Origin: a bacterium EF100-94H03 bin56
GTDB taxonomy: Bacteria; Pseudomonadota; Alphaproteobacteria; SP197
Assembly (NCBI GenBank): GCA_002238685.1
Contig: MPMV01000018.1
Span: 1-64,000 of the forward strand
Direction of reading: 5' to 3'
Length of the DNA stretch: 64,000 nt
Positions 17,076 through 24,673 of the stretch are shown here, in pieces. The notes under the pieces were generated by a model that saw nothing but the letters and a program-made list of their open reading frames with translations, did no database searches and had not been told where the DNA came from. A program made the position numbers and the translations under genes. Every line of letters begins with the position of its first letter. Positions within the stretch are counted from its first letter, which is position 1.

Positions 17076-18161
17076 ACCGTCCTCGACCACCCGGGCACCG
17101 GGCCGCTCAACGAGGGACCGGCATTCCCCTCCATGAAGTCCCCGGGCCCCATCGACCCGGGTGCTCCCCTCGACCGGCTGCCGGGCCACAGTTCCCGCGG
17201 CCGCCTTGAACGGGTGTTGAGGTCAGGCGAGTTCGCCGTCACGGCGGAACTCTCGCCGCCCGATTCCGCCGACCCGATGGATGTCTTCGACAGGGCGGCG
17301 ATCTTCGACGGCTGGGTTGACGCCATCAATGCTACCGATGGGTCCGGCGCCAACTGCCACATGTCCAGTCTCGGCGTGTGCGCGCTGCTCACCCGTGTCG
17401 GTTACGCGACGGTGATGCAGATCTCGGCCCGCGACCGCAACCGGATCGCCATCCAGGGGGATGTCCTGTCGGCGGCGGCGATGGGGGTCACCAACATCCT
17501 CTGCCTGACCGGCGACGGCGTTCAATGCGGCGATCACCCACAGGCGCGGCCCGTCTTCGATCTCGACTGCATGTCGACACTCGCCGTGGTGCGCACCATG
17601 CGCGATGACGGCACGTTCGCATCGGGACGCCGTCTCGATCGCGCCCCCGAGCTCTTCCTCGGCGCCGCCGCCAACCCCTTCGCCCCGCCCTTCGACTACC
17701 GGCCGCTGCGGCTTCAACGCAAGATCGAGGCCGGCGCGCAGTTCGTGCAGACCCAGTACTGCTTCGACATTCCCCGCCTTGAGCGTTACATGGAGCGCGT
17801 GCGCGATCTGGGACTTCACGAGAGATGCTTCATCCTGGTGGGGGTCGGGCCACTGGCCTCGGCCCGGGCGGCGCGATGGATCCGCGCCCATGTCCCCGGC
17901 GTCCACATTCCCGACGCCGTCATCGACAGGCTGGCGGGTGCGGTGGACGCCAGGGAGGAAGGAAAGCGGCTCTGTGTTGAACTCATCCAGCGCATACGCG
18001 ATATCGAAGGCATTTCCGGAGTACACCTGATGGCCTATCGTCAGGAGGAGAGTGTTGCCTGGATCATTGCGGAGTCGGACGTGCTCAAGGGACGCACTCC
18101 GCATGCCGTTCATCCCGTTATTCCCGACTACATGCAAAGGAAGGCATGGGCCAAGGCATGA
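17073..18161 (+). CDS. Methylenetetrahydrofolate reductase (MetF-type), second copy
   Basis: A 362-residue MTHFR paralogue of the 15594-16499 gene. It shares TAELSPPDSADPMDV (equivalent to TAETTPPDA), DAINATDGSG, ISARDRNRIAIQGDVLSA and FVQTQYCFD. An extra ~45-residue Pro/Gly-rich N-terminus precedes the barrel and a C-terminal tail follows it. The GTG start overlaps the stop of the MetV-like gene. Two MetF copies around one MetV suggest a hetero-oligomer or division of labour. The pair may share electrons through MetV, but the partner and direction are not shown by sequence. Confidence 0.9.
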   Translation: MTVLDHPGTGPLNEGPAFPSMKSPGPIDPGAPLDRLPGHSSRGRLERVLRSGEFAVTAELSPPDSADPMDVFDRAAIFDGWVDAINATDGSGANCHMSSLGVCALLTRVGYATVMQISARDRNRIAIQGDVLSAAAMGVTNILCLTGDGVQCGDHPQARPVFDLDCMSTLAVVRTMRDDGTFASGRRLDRAPELFLGAAANPFAPPFDYRPLRLQRKIEAGAQFVQTQYCFDIPRLERYMERVRDLGLHERCFILVGVGPLASARAARWIRAHVPGVHIPDAVIDRLAGAVDAREEGKRLCVELIQRIRDIEGISGVHLMAYRQEESVAWIIAESDVLKGRTPHAVHPVIPDYMQRKAWAKA

Positions 18162-19069
18162 CCGAGACCGTAATCAGTTCGGCGACGAAGACCGTCGTCA
18201 TCGGCTTTGACCGTCCGTTTACCGTCATCGGCGAGCGGATCAATCCCACGGGCCGCAAGCGCCTCGCCGCCGAAATGGCCGACGGCGACTACAGCCGCGT
18301 TGAATCCGATACCCTGGCCCAGGTGGCCGCCGGGGCCCACATGCTCGACGTCAACGCCGGGGTGCCGCTCGCCGACGAACCGCAGATCCTGCATGACTGC
18401 ATCAAGCTCGTGCAATCTCTGACCGATGCGCCTCTGTCGATCGACAGTTCCATCGTCGCCGCCCTCGAAAGGGGCCTTGAGGCCTATGTCGGCAAGCCGT
18501 TGGTCAATTCCGTTACCGGCGAGGAGGAACGGCTCGAATCCGTGCTGCCCCTGGTGGCGAAACACGGCGCCGCGGTCGTTGCCATCTCCAACGACGAGAC
18601 GGGAATCTCGGAGGATCCCGACGAGCGCTTCAATGTCGCCCGCAGGATCGTCGAACGGGCAGCCGATTACGGCATCCCACCCGCGGATGTGGTGGTTGAC
18701 CCTCTGGTCATGCCCATCGGCGCCATCGGCGAGGCGGGGCGCACGAGTTTCCGAATCATCCGGCGCCTGCGCGAGGAACTGAAGGTCAACACCACCTGCG
18801 GCGCCTCCAACATCTCCTTCGGGCTGCCGGCCCGCCCGGCGCTGAACGCCGCATTCCTTACCATGGCCATGGCCAGCGGGATGACGTCGGCGATCACCAA
18901 TCCCCTGGAGTCCGAAATCATGTCGGGGATCCGTGCCGGTGACGTGATGATGGGCGTGGACCGCAACTGCCGCAAGTGGATCGCCCTCAACTCGAGCGCC
19001 GGCGCAGCAGGCGATTCCATCGCCCAGGCACGGGCGCGACGGCGCGAGGGCCGCAGGCGCCGTGGCTGA
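18158..19069 (+). CDS. Methyltetrahydrofolate:corrinoid methyltransferase (pterin-binding domain)
   Basis: A 303-residue pterin-binding TIM-barrel protein like MtgA/AcsE/the MetH folate domain, moving methyl groups between the corrinoid protein and tetrahydrofolate. Characteristic elements are FTVIGERINPTGRKRL, the AGAHMLDVNAG loop, PLSIDSS, VNSVTGEE, AISNDETGI and TTCGASNISFGLP. The ATG at 18158 overlaps the previous stop (ATGA); another ATG at 18146 is too close to AAAGGAAGG to be preferred. The C-terminus is Arg-rich. In this operon it should accept the methyl group from the methylated corrinoid protein and make methyl-THF for the MetF pair. Confidence 0.92.
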   Translation: MTETVISSATKTVVIGFDRPFTVIGERINPTGRKRLAAEMADGDYSRVESDTLAQVAAGAHMLDVNAGVPLADEPQILHDCIKLVQSLTDAPLSIDSSIVAALERGLEAYVGKPLVNSVTGEEERLESVLPLVAKHGAAVVAISNDETGISEDPDERFNVARRIVERAADYGIPPADVVVDPLVMPIGAIGEAGRTSFRIIRRLREELKVNTTCGASNISFGLPARPALNAAFLTMAMASGMTSAITNPLESEIMSGIRAGDVMMGVDRNCRKWIALNSSAGAAGDSIAQARARRREGRRRRG

Positions 19070-21059
19070 CGACCCCCTCGTTGTCTTCACGCCCTCGGGC
19101 CTGAGGAAGCGGTTCCGCCGTGGCACCGGACTCCTGGAGGCGGCGCGTGATCTTGGTGTCGACCTCGATTCGGTGTGTGGCGGACGCGGTATCTGCACGC
19201 GCTGCCAGGTGAGGATCGCCGAGGGCGAATTCGCCAAGCACGGAATCGTCTCCTCGAGGGAACACCTGACGCCTCTCGGTGACGCCGAACACCGCCAGCG
19301 GGCCAGCGGGTTGCTGAAGGACAACCGGCGGCTGTCGTGCCAGGCACGGATCGGCGGCGATCTCGTGGTGGACGTGCCGGCGGAGAGCCAGGTGCACCGG
19401 CAGATCGTCCGCAAGCGCGCCGATGCCCGGACCGTCGAGGTCGATCCGGTGGTGAAGGCGATGTATGTCGAGATCGCCGAACCGGACATGCTCGAGCCGG
19501 CATCGCACCTGCGCCGGCTCGAGACGGCGCTGAAGGAAACCTGGAACGTCACCGTCGCCGGGGTCGATGCCCATGTCCTGAGAAAACTCCACGCCACCCT
19601 TGAGGAAGGCGGCTACCGGGCCACGGTTCTGGTGCGCCGCGGCAAGCGCCTCGTCGATATCCGCCCCGGCTTTCATGACCGGCTCTACGGCCTCGCCATC
19701 GATGTCGGCTCGACCACCATCGCCGCCCATCTGTGCAATCTCCAGACAGGCGATGTCCTCGCCTCGGCGGGGCGCATGAACCCGCAGATCCGCTTCGGCG
19801 AGGACCTGATGAGCCGCGTGTCCTACGCGATGATGAACGAGGACGGCGCGGCGGCCATGACCGCTGTCGTGCGCACGGCACTGAACGAACTCGCCGGCGA
19901 GACGGCGGGCGAAGCGGGCATCGATCTCCAGGACATTCTCGAGGTCACCATCGCCGGCAACCCGGTCATGCACCACCTCGTCCTGGGTCTTGATCCCACG
20001 CCGCTGGGGTTCGCTCCCTTCGCGCTCGCCACCGACGATGCGACGATCATGCTGGCCAGCGATATCGGTCTCGAGCTCAATCCGGGAAGTCGCATCTACG
20101 CGCTTCCCTGCATCGCCGGCCATGTCGGCGCCGACGCCGCCGGTGTCCTGCTGGCCGAGATGCCCTACCGCAACGACGAGATGACACTCATCGTCGATGT
20201 CGGCACCAACGCGGAGATCATTCTCGGTAACCGCTCGCGATTGCTTGCCGCCTCCTCACCCACCGGGCCCGCCTTCGAGGGAGCCCAGATCAGTTCCGGG
20301 CAACGCGCCGCGCCGGGAGCCATCGAGCGGGTGCGGATCGATGCCGAAACCCTGGAACCGGCGTTCAGGGTGATCGGAGACGAGCGCTGGTCGAACGAGG
20401 CGGGTTTTGCCGGCGAGCCGACAGGAATCTGCGGGTCGGGAATCATCGAGATTCTGGCCGAGATGTATCTTGCCGGACTGCTCACTCAAGACGGGATCAT
20501 CGACGGCGCAATGGCCAGCCGCACACCGCGCATCATTCCGCAGGACCGCACCTTCGCCTATGTCCTCCACCAGGGGCCGTCACCCATTGTCGTGACCCAG
20601 AACGACATCCGGCAAATCCAGCTCGCCAAGGGTGCGCTCTATGCCGGCGCCCGACTGCTGATGGATCACATGGGCGTGGACTCGGTCGATCGCGTCACCC
20701 TGGCCGGCGCCTTCGGGAGCCACATCGACACCCGCCATGCGATGATCCTCGGCCTGATTCCCGACTGCCCCCTTGAACGCACCGGTTCTGCGGGCAATGC
20801 GGCCGGAACCGGAGCGCGCCTTGCCCTCCTGAATGGCGCTCTCAGAAAGGAACTCGAACGCGAAGTGCGGCGTATCGAGAAGATCGAGACGGCAGTGGAA
20901 CCGAGGTTCCAGGAGCATTTTGTCGATGCCATGGCGATACCCCACAGGACCGCCGGCTATCCCTGCCTGTCGCGGGTTGTCTCCCTGCCCCGGCGCAAGG
21001 CGGCGACGGAGGAATCCGGCGCGGGGCGCCCGCGGCGGCGGCGGAGGGCAAGGACGTGA
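19062..21059 (+). CDS. ASKHA-domain [2Fe-2S] corrinoid activation protein (RACo/DUF4445 type)
   Basis: A 665-residue reductive activator. Residues ~1-100 are a plant-type [2Fe-2S] ferredoxin domain with C39-x5-C45-x2-C48 and C93. A linker leads to a large ASKHA ATPase-like domain: LYGLAIDVGSTTIAAHLCNL, NPQIRFGEDLMSRVSY, LIVDVGTNAEIILG, ITGNP-like VTIAGNPVMHH, and GICGSGIIE. Such proteins use ATP to re-reduce inactive Co(II) corrinoid to Co(I). Its presence implies that the corrinoid protein at 13959 works in a methyltransferase cycle needing repair. It overlaps both neighbours by a few bases. Confidence 0.92.
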   Translation: MADDPLVVFTPSGLRKRFRRGTGLLEAARDLGVDLDSVCGGRGICTRCQVRIAEGEFAKHGIVSSREHLTPLGDAEHRQRASGLLKDNRRLSCQARIGGDLVVDVPAESQVHRQIVRKRADARTVEVDPVVKAMYVEIAEPDMLEPASHLRRLETALKETWNVTVAGVDAHVLRKLHATLEEGGYRATVLVRRGKRLVDIRPGFHDRLYGLAIDVGSTTIAAHLCNLQTGDVLASAGRMNPQIRFGEDLMSRVSYAMMNEDGAAAMTAVVRTALNELAGETAGEAGIDLQDILEVTIAGNPVMHHLVLGLDPTPLGFAPFALATDDATIMLASDIGLELNPGSRIYALPCIAGHVGADAAGVLLAEMPYRNDEMTLIVDVGTNAEIILGNRSRLLAASSPTGPAFEGAQISSGQRAAPGAIERVRIDAETLEPAFRVIGDERWSNEAGFAGEPTGICGSGIIEILAEMYLAGLLTQDGIIDGAMASRTPRIIPQDRTFAYVLHQGPSPIVVTQNDIRQIQLAKGALYAGARLLMDHMGVDSVDRVTLAGAFGSHIDTRHAMILGLIPDCPLERTGSAGNAAGTGARLALLNGALRKELEREVRRIEKIETAVEPRFQEHFVDAMAIPHRTAGYPCLSRVVSLPRRKAATEESGAGRPRRRRRART

Positions 21060-22363
21060 TTCCCCGATACACCCGCCCGGCGATGGCCGCCCTGTGGGAA
21101 CCGGAGAACCGTTTCCGGATCATGCTCGAGATCGAGATTCTCGCCGCCGAGGCGATGGAGGCCGCCGGCGCCATTCCTCGAGGTGTGGCGCAGGCCGCGC
21201 GGGAACGGGGCCGCATCGATGTCGGGCGCATCGACGACATCGAGCGCGAGACACGCCATGATGTCATCGCGTTTCTCACAAGCATCACCGAACAGGTGGG
21301 CGACGAGGCCCGCTGGCTGCACCAGGGCATGACCTCGTCGGATGTGCTCGATACCGCCCTGGCGGTGCAGCTCAGGGACGCCGCCACGCTCCTCATCGAG
21401 GGAACGGACCACCTGCTCGGCGTCCTCGAACGGCGGGCCCGTGAACACGCCTCGACGCTGTGCGCCGGACGCAGCCACGGCATTCACGCGGAACCCACCA
21501 CCTTCGGTCTCAAGCTTGCCGGCCACCACGCGGAATTCGCCCGCGCGAAGCGGCGCCTCGAGACGGCACGCGACGAGATCGCGGTCTGCGCCATCTCGGG
21601 ACCTGTGGGAACATTCGCGACGGTGGATCCCGCCATCGAGGCCCATGTCGCGGCGCGACTCGATCTGAAGGTGGAAACGGTCTCCTCCCAGGTGATCCCG
21701 CGGGACCGCCATGCCGCCTTCTTCGCCGCTCTGGGAGTGGTGGCCACCTCCGTCGAACGCCTCGCCGTCGAGATCCGCCACCTGCAGCGCACCGAGGTGC
21801 GCGAGGTCGAGGAGGCCTTTGCCGCCGGACAGAAGGGCAGTTCGGCCATGCCGCACAAGAAGAACCCCGTGCTCTCGGAAAACCTGACGGGCCTGGCGCG
21901 CCTCGTGCGCTCGTCGGTGGTGCCCGCCCTTGAGAACGTCGCCCTGTGGCACGAACGCGACATCTCCCATTCCGCGGTGGAACGCAACATTGCCCCCGAC
22001 GCCACCATCGGCCTCGACTTCGCCCTCTACCGGCTCGCCGGTGTCGTCGACGGCCTCGTGGTTCATGCCGGACGCATGCGGGACAATCTCGAGGCGACAC
22101 GCGGACTGGTCTTCAGCCAGAGGGTCCTGCTGGCCCTCGTCGATCACGGCATCGGCCGCGAGACGGCCTACGCCATGGTGCAGCGCCACGCCCTGGCGGC
22201 CTGGGAGGGGGGCGAGGACTTCAGGGCCAGGCTGGAAGGCGACCCGGCCATCACGGACGTCCTCGGGATGCGCGACCTCGACGACCTCTTCGACTACCGC
22301 TTCTTCACGCGGCACGCCAACGCCATCATCGAACGGGCGCTGACACCCGGCGCCACGACGTGA
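21056..22363 (+). CDS. purB: Adenylosuccinate lyase
   Basis: A 435-residue fumarase-superfamily lyase that cleaves SAICAR to AICAR and adenylosuccinate to AMP. The superfamily signature is GSSAMPHKKNP with an adjacent NL, and the catalytic His regions are WLHQGMTSSDVLDTA and GRSHGIHAEPTTFG. It overlaps the activator gene by 4 bases. It probably rides on the one-carbon operon transcript, a plausible coupling because purine synthesis consumes formyl-folate. Length is normal. Confidence 0.96.
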   Translation: MIPRYTRPAMAALWEPENRFRIMLEIEILAAEAMEAAGAIPRGVAQAARERGRIDVGRIDDIERETRHDVIAFLTSITEQVGDEARWLHQGMTSSDVLDTALAVQLRDAATLLIEGTDHLLGVLERRAREHASTLCAGRSHGIHAEPTTFGLKLAGHHAEFARAKRRLETARDEIAVCAISGPVGTFATVDPAIEAHVAARLDLKVETVSSQVIPRDRHAAFFAALGVVATSVERLAVEIRHLQRTEVREVEEAFAAGQKGSSAMPHKKNPVLSENLTGLARLVRSSVVPALENVALWHERDISHSAVERNIAPDATIGLDFALYRLAGVVDGLVVHAGRMRDNLEATRGLVFSQRVLLALVDHGIGRETAYAMVQRHALAAWEGGEDFRARLEGDPAITDVLGMRDLDDLFDYRFFTRHANAIIERALTPGATT

Positions 22364-22382
22364 CCGGTCCCCTCCTTGAGGC

Positions 22383-22703
22383 CTATTCGGACCGGACCTG
22401 GGCTTCGGCTTCCCGTTCGAGGGCCTTCAGGCGTGCCCTCACCTTGTGCTCGTCGATGTCAAGGCCCGCTTCGCGGATGTCTGCGAGCACCTTTTCGACC
22501 ACGTCGTCGTCACCGGGGCGCTCGAAATCCGCCTCGATGACTTCCCGGGCATAGGCTTCGGCACTCTCGCCACTGCGGCCGAGTTCGCCGGCAAGCCACA
22601 GCCCGAACAGCTTGTTGCGCCGTGCCGTTGTCCTGAACTTGAGGTCCTGGTTGCGGGCGAACTTGCCTTCCTCGCCCTTCTGGCGATCATCAAACAGTGC
22701 CAT
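22383..22703 (-). CDS. DUF1476 protein, F1-ATPase zeta-type inhibitor
   Basis: A 106-residue helical protein beginning MALFDDRQKGEEGKFA, the diagnostic N-terminus of PF07345. The Paracoccus member is the zeta subunit, which blocks ATP hydrolysis by F1F0. The ATG at 22703 was chosen from this N-terminus; an earlier ATG at 22817 adds unrelated residues. Charged helices (ARNKLFGLWLAGELG, REVIEADFERPGDDDVVEKV) fill the rest. It faces away from purC, the usual alphaproteobacterial arrangement, and converges on purB with a ~20-base gap. Confidence 0.93.
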   Translation of the reverse strand: MALFDDRQKGEEGKFARNQDLKFRTTARRNKLFGLWLAGELGRSGESAEAYAREVIEADFERPGDDDVVEKVLADIREAGLDIDEHKVRARLKALEREAEAQVRSE

Positions 22704-22952
22704 GGCAGCCTTCCTTACCGAGATTGCGTGGTGTTGTGGGCCGGGGACTATAAGCATAGTCGGGGTGTTCTGTCTTGTCCGCAGGAACCATCTTGCTTCC
22801 ATGTCCGGCGTCAACACCCTGGACCCCGTCGGCTTCTATCAGGATATGACGGACGATCCCTCCTGTGGACACAGTCCATTGTGTTGAAGAGGGAGGGCCT
22901 ATAGGATAGGAAGTGGTTCGTCACGGCACACATCAGGTACGGGAACCATCAC

Positions 22953-23708
22953 ATGGCTCGTCGCAGGTGTGTTCACGAAGGCAGGGAAAAGGACCTCTTC
23001 GAAGGACCGGGCCCGGGCCTCCTCGTCCAGCACTTCAAGGATGCCGCCTGGGTCCGCCGATCCAGGAAGGTCGGTGTGATCGACGGCAAGGGAGTCATCA
23101 ACAACCGCATCAGCGCGTACCTGATGACCCGCCTGACTGAGATCCGCGTACCGACGAATTTCGTGCGGTGCCTCAACATGAGGGAGCAGCTCATCCATGA
23201 GGTCGAGGTGCTGCCTGTCGAGGTGGTGGTACGCAACATCGCCGCCGCAGAATTCGCCGAAAAGTTCTCGCTCTCGGAAGGGACCGTGCTGCCGCGTTCC
23301 ATCATCGAGTTCTATCTTCGATCAGAGGAAATCTCGGACCCCCTGGTGAGCGAGGAGCACATGACCGCCTTCGGCTGGGCCTCCACCCACGATATCGACG
23401 ACATGGTGCACCTCTCCATGCGGGTCAACGATTTCATGACCGGGCTCTTCACCGGTGTCGGTATCCGCCTCGTCGATTTCAGCCTGACCTTCGGTCGCCT
23501 CTACCACGAGGATGACATGCGCCTCGTGGTTGCCGACGAGATCAGTCCGGACCGGTGCCGTCTGTGGGATGCAAGCACCAACGAACCGATGGACAAGGAC
23601 CGCTTCGCCCGTGATCTCGACAACGTCGTCGAGGGCTACCGCGAGGTGGCGACGCGCCTCGGAATTCTCTCCGAACTCAACAATCTCTCCGAGGTGCCGG
23701 GACCTTGA
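22953..23708 (+). CDS. purC: PurC-like SAICAR synthetase with altered active-site residues
   Basis: A 251-residue protein aligned end to end with alphaproteobacterial PurC, which condenses CAIR with aspartate using ATP. Well-kept segments include GKGVINNRIS, VEVVVRN, GTVLPRSIIEFY, ADEISPDRCRLWD and MDKDRF. Three ATP/metal motifs are changed: the N-terminal G-K-A-K is G10-R-E-K13; the usual DDATAFN region reads DAAWVRR (30-36); and DFKLEFGR is DFSLTFGR (175-182), so the Lys and Glu equivalent to 177 and 179 are Ser and Thr. It keeps its place before purS. It may be weak, inactive or repurposed. Confidence 0.85.
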   Translation: MARRRCVHEGREKDLFEGPGPGLLVQHFKDAAWVRRSRKVGVIDGKGVINNRISAYLMTRLTEIRVPTNFVRCLNMREQLIHEVEVLPVEVVVRNIAAAEFAEKFSLSEGTVLPRSIIEFYLRSEEISDPLVSEEHMTAFGWASTHDIDDMVHLSMRVNDFMTGLFTGVGIRLVDFSLTFGRLYHEDDMRLVVADEISPDRCRLWDASTNEPMDKDRFARDLDNVVEGYREVATRLGILSELNNLSEVPGP

Positions 23709-23944
23709 AGGCCCGCGTACACGTCACCCTCAAGGACGGTGTTCTCGATCCCCAGGGCAAGGCCATCCACCGCGCCCTGGAGACCCTGGGGTTTGCCGGC
23801 GTCAGGGATGCCCGCCAGGGCAAGGTCATCGATCTCGAACTCGATGGCGCCGACGAGTCCGACGCCAGACAGCAGGTGGACCGCATGTGCCGGCAGCTGC
23901 TGGCCAACACGGTGATCGAAGACTACACCATTGAGTTCGTCTGA
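23705..23944 (+). CDS. purS: Phosphoribosylformylglycinamidine synthase, PurS subunit
   Basis: A 79-residue PurS. It bridges PurQ and PurL in the three-part FGAM synthase, helping carry ammonia from the glutaminase to the synthetase. It begins KARVHVTLKDGVLDPQGKAI and ends with the IEDYTIEFV strand, both typical. The ATG overlaps the purC stop by 4 bases. Confidence 0.95.
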   Translation: MKARVHVTLKDGVLDPQGKAIHRALETLGFAGVRDARQGKVIDLELDGADESDARQQVDRMCRQLLANTVIEDYTIEFV

Positions 23945-23998
23945 CCTGATCATGGTGCGCGGCAGTCAGCAACCCCGGTCTGGCGAGGGGCCGGGCCG

Positions 23999-24673
23999 GT
24001 GAAGGCCGTTCTTGTCCTGTTTCCAGGCACCAACCGCGAAACCGACATGGCTGATGCACTGCGCCGCGCCGGCGCCGATGTCGTTACTGCCTGGCATCGC
24101 GACCGGGAGCTTCCCGCCGCCGATCTCGTCGTGCTCCCGGGAGGCTTTTCCCACGGCGACTATCTGCGCTGCGGCGCCATGGCGGCGCGCGCGCCCGTCA
24201 TGGCGGCCATTGTCGAAAGTGCCGGAAGGGGCGTTCCGGTTCTCGGTGTGTGCAACGGCTTCCAGATTCTCATCGAGGCGGGACTCCTGCCGGGTGCCCT
24301 GCTGAGGAATGCCGGACTGCGGTTCGTGTGCCGGACCGTTCGCCTGCGCCTCGAACGACGCTGCCGGCTGAGCGGACACCTCGAAGCCGGCGACATCATC
24401 CGTGTTCCGGTGGCCCACGGAGACGGCAACTACTTTGCCGACCGGAATCTCGCCGCGAGACTCGAGGACGAGGACCGTGTCGTCTTCCGCTATGTCCCGA
24501 ATGGCCGCGGCACCGGCAACCCAAACGGGAGCACCGGCGATATCGCCGGCATCCTCAACCGGGCCGGCAATGTCCTTGGAATGATGCCGCATCCCGAGGA
24601 TGCCACCGGACCCCGCCAGCAGAGCCGGGACGCCCTGCCCTTCTTCCAGGGCATTGTCGACAGCCTGTCATGA
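23999..24673 (+). CDS. purQ: Phosphoribosylformylglycinamidine synthase, PurQ glutaminase subunit
   Basis: A 224-residue class I glutamine amidotransferase supplying ammonia to PurL. The nucleophile Cys is in GVCNGFQIL, the His/Glu pair in MMPHPED, and the oxyanion region in LPGGFSHGDYLR. The start is GTG at 23999, ~54 bases after purS, giving VKAVLVLFPGTNRE (first residue read as Met). It overlaps purL by 4 bases. Confidence 0.95.
   Translation: MKAVLVLFPGTNRETDMADALRRAGADVVTAWHRDRELPAADLVVLPGGFSHGDYLRCGAMAARAPVMAAIVESAGRGVPVLGVCNGFQILIEAGLLPGALLRNAGLRFVCRTVRLRLERRCRLSGHLEAGDIIRVPVAHGDGNYFADRNLAARLEDEDRVVFRYVPNGRGTGNPNGSTGDIAGILNRAGNVLGMMPHPEDATGPRQQSRDALPFFQGIVDSLS

Noticed and set aside
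24250-24669. Extended PurL N-terminus
   Set aside because: It overlaps purQ out of frame; the canonical PurL start is at 24670.
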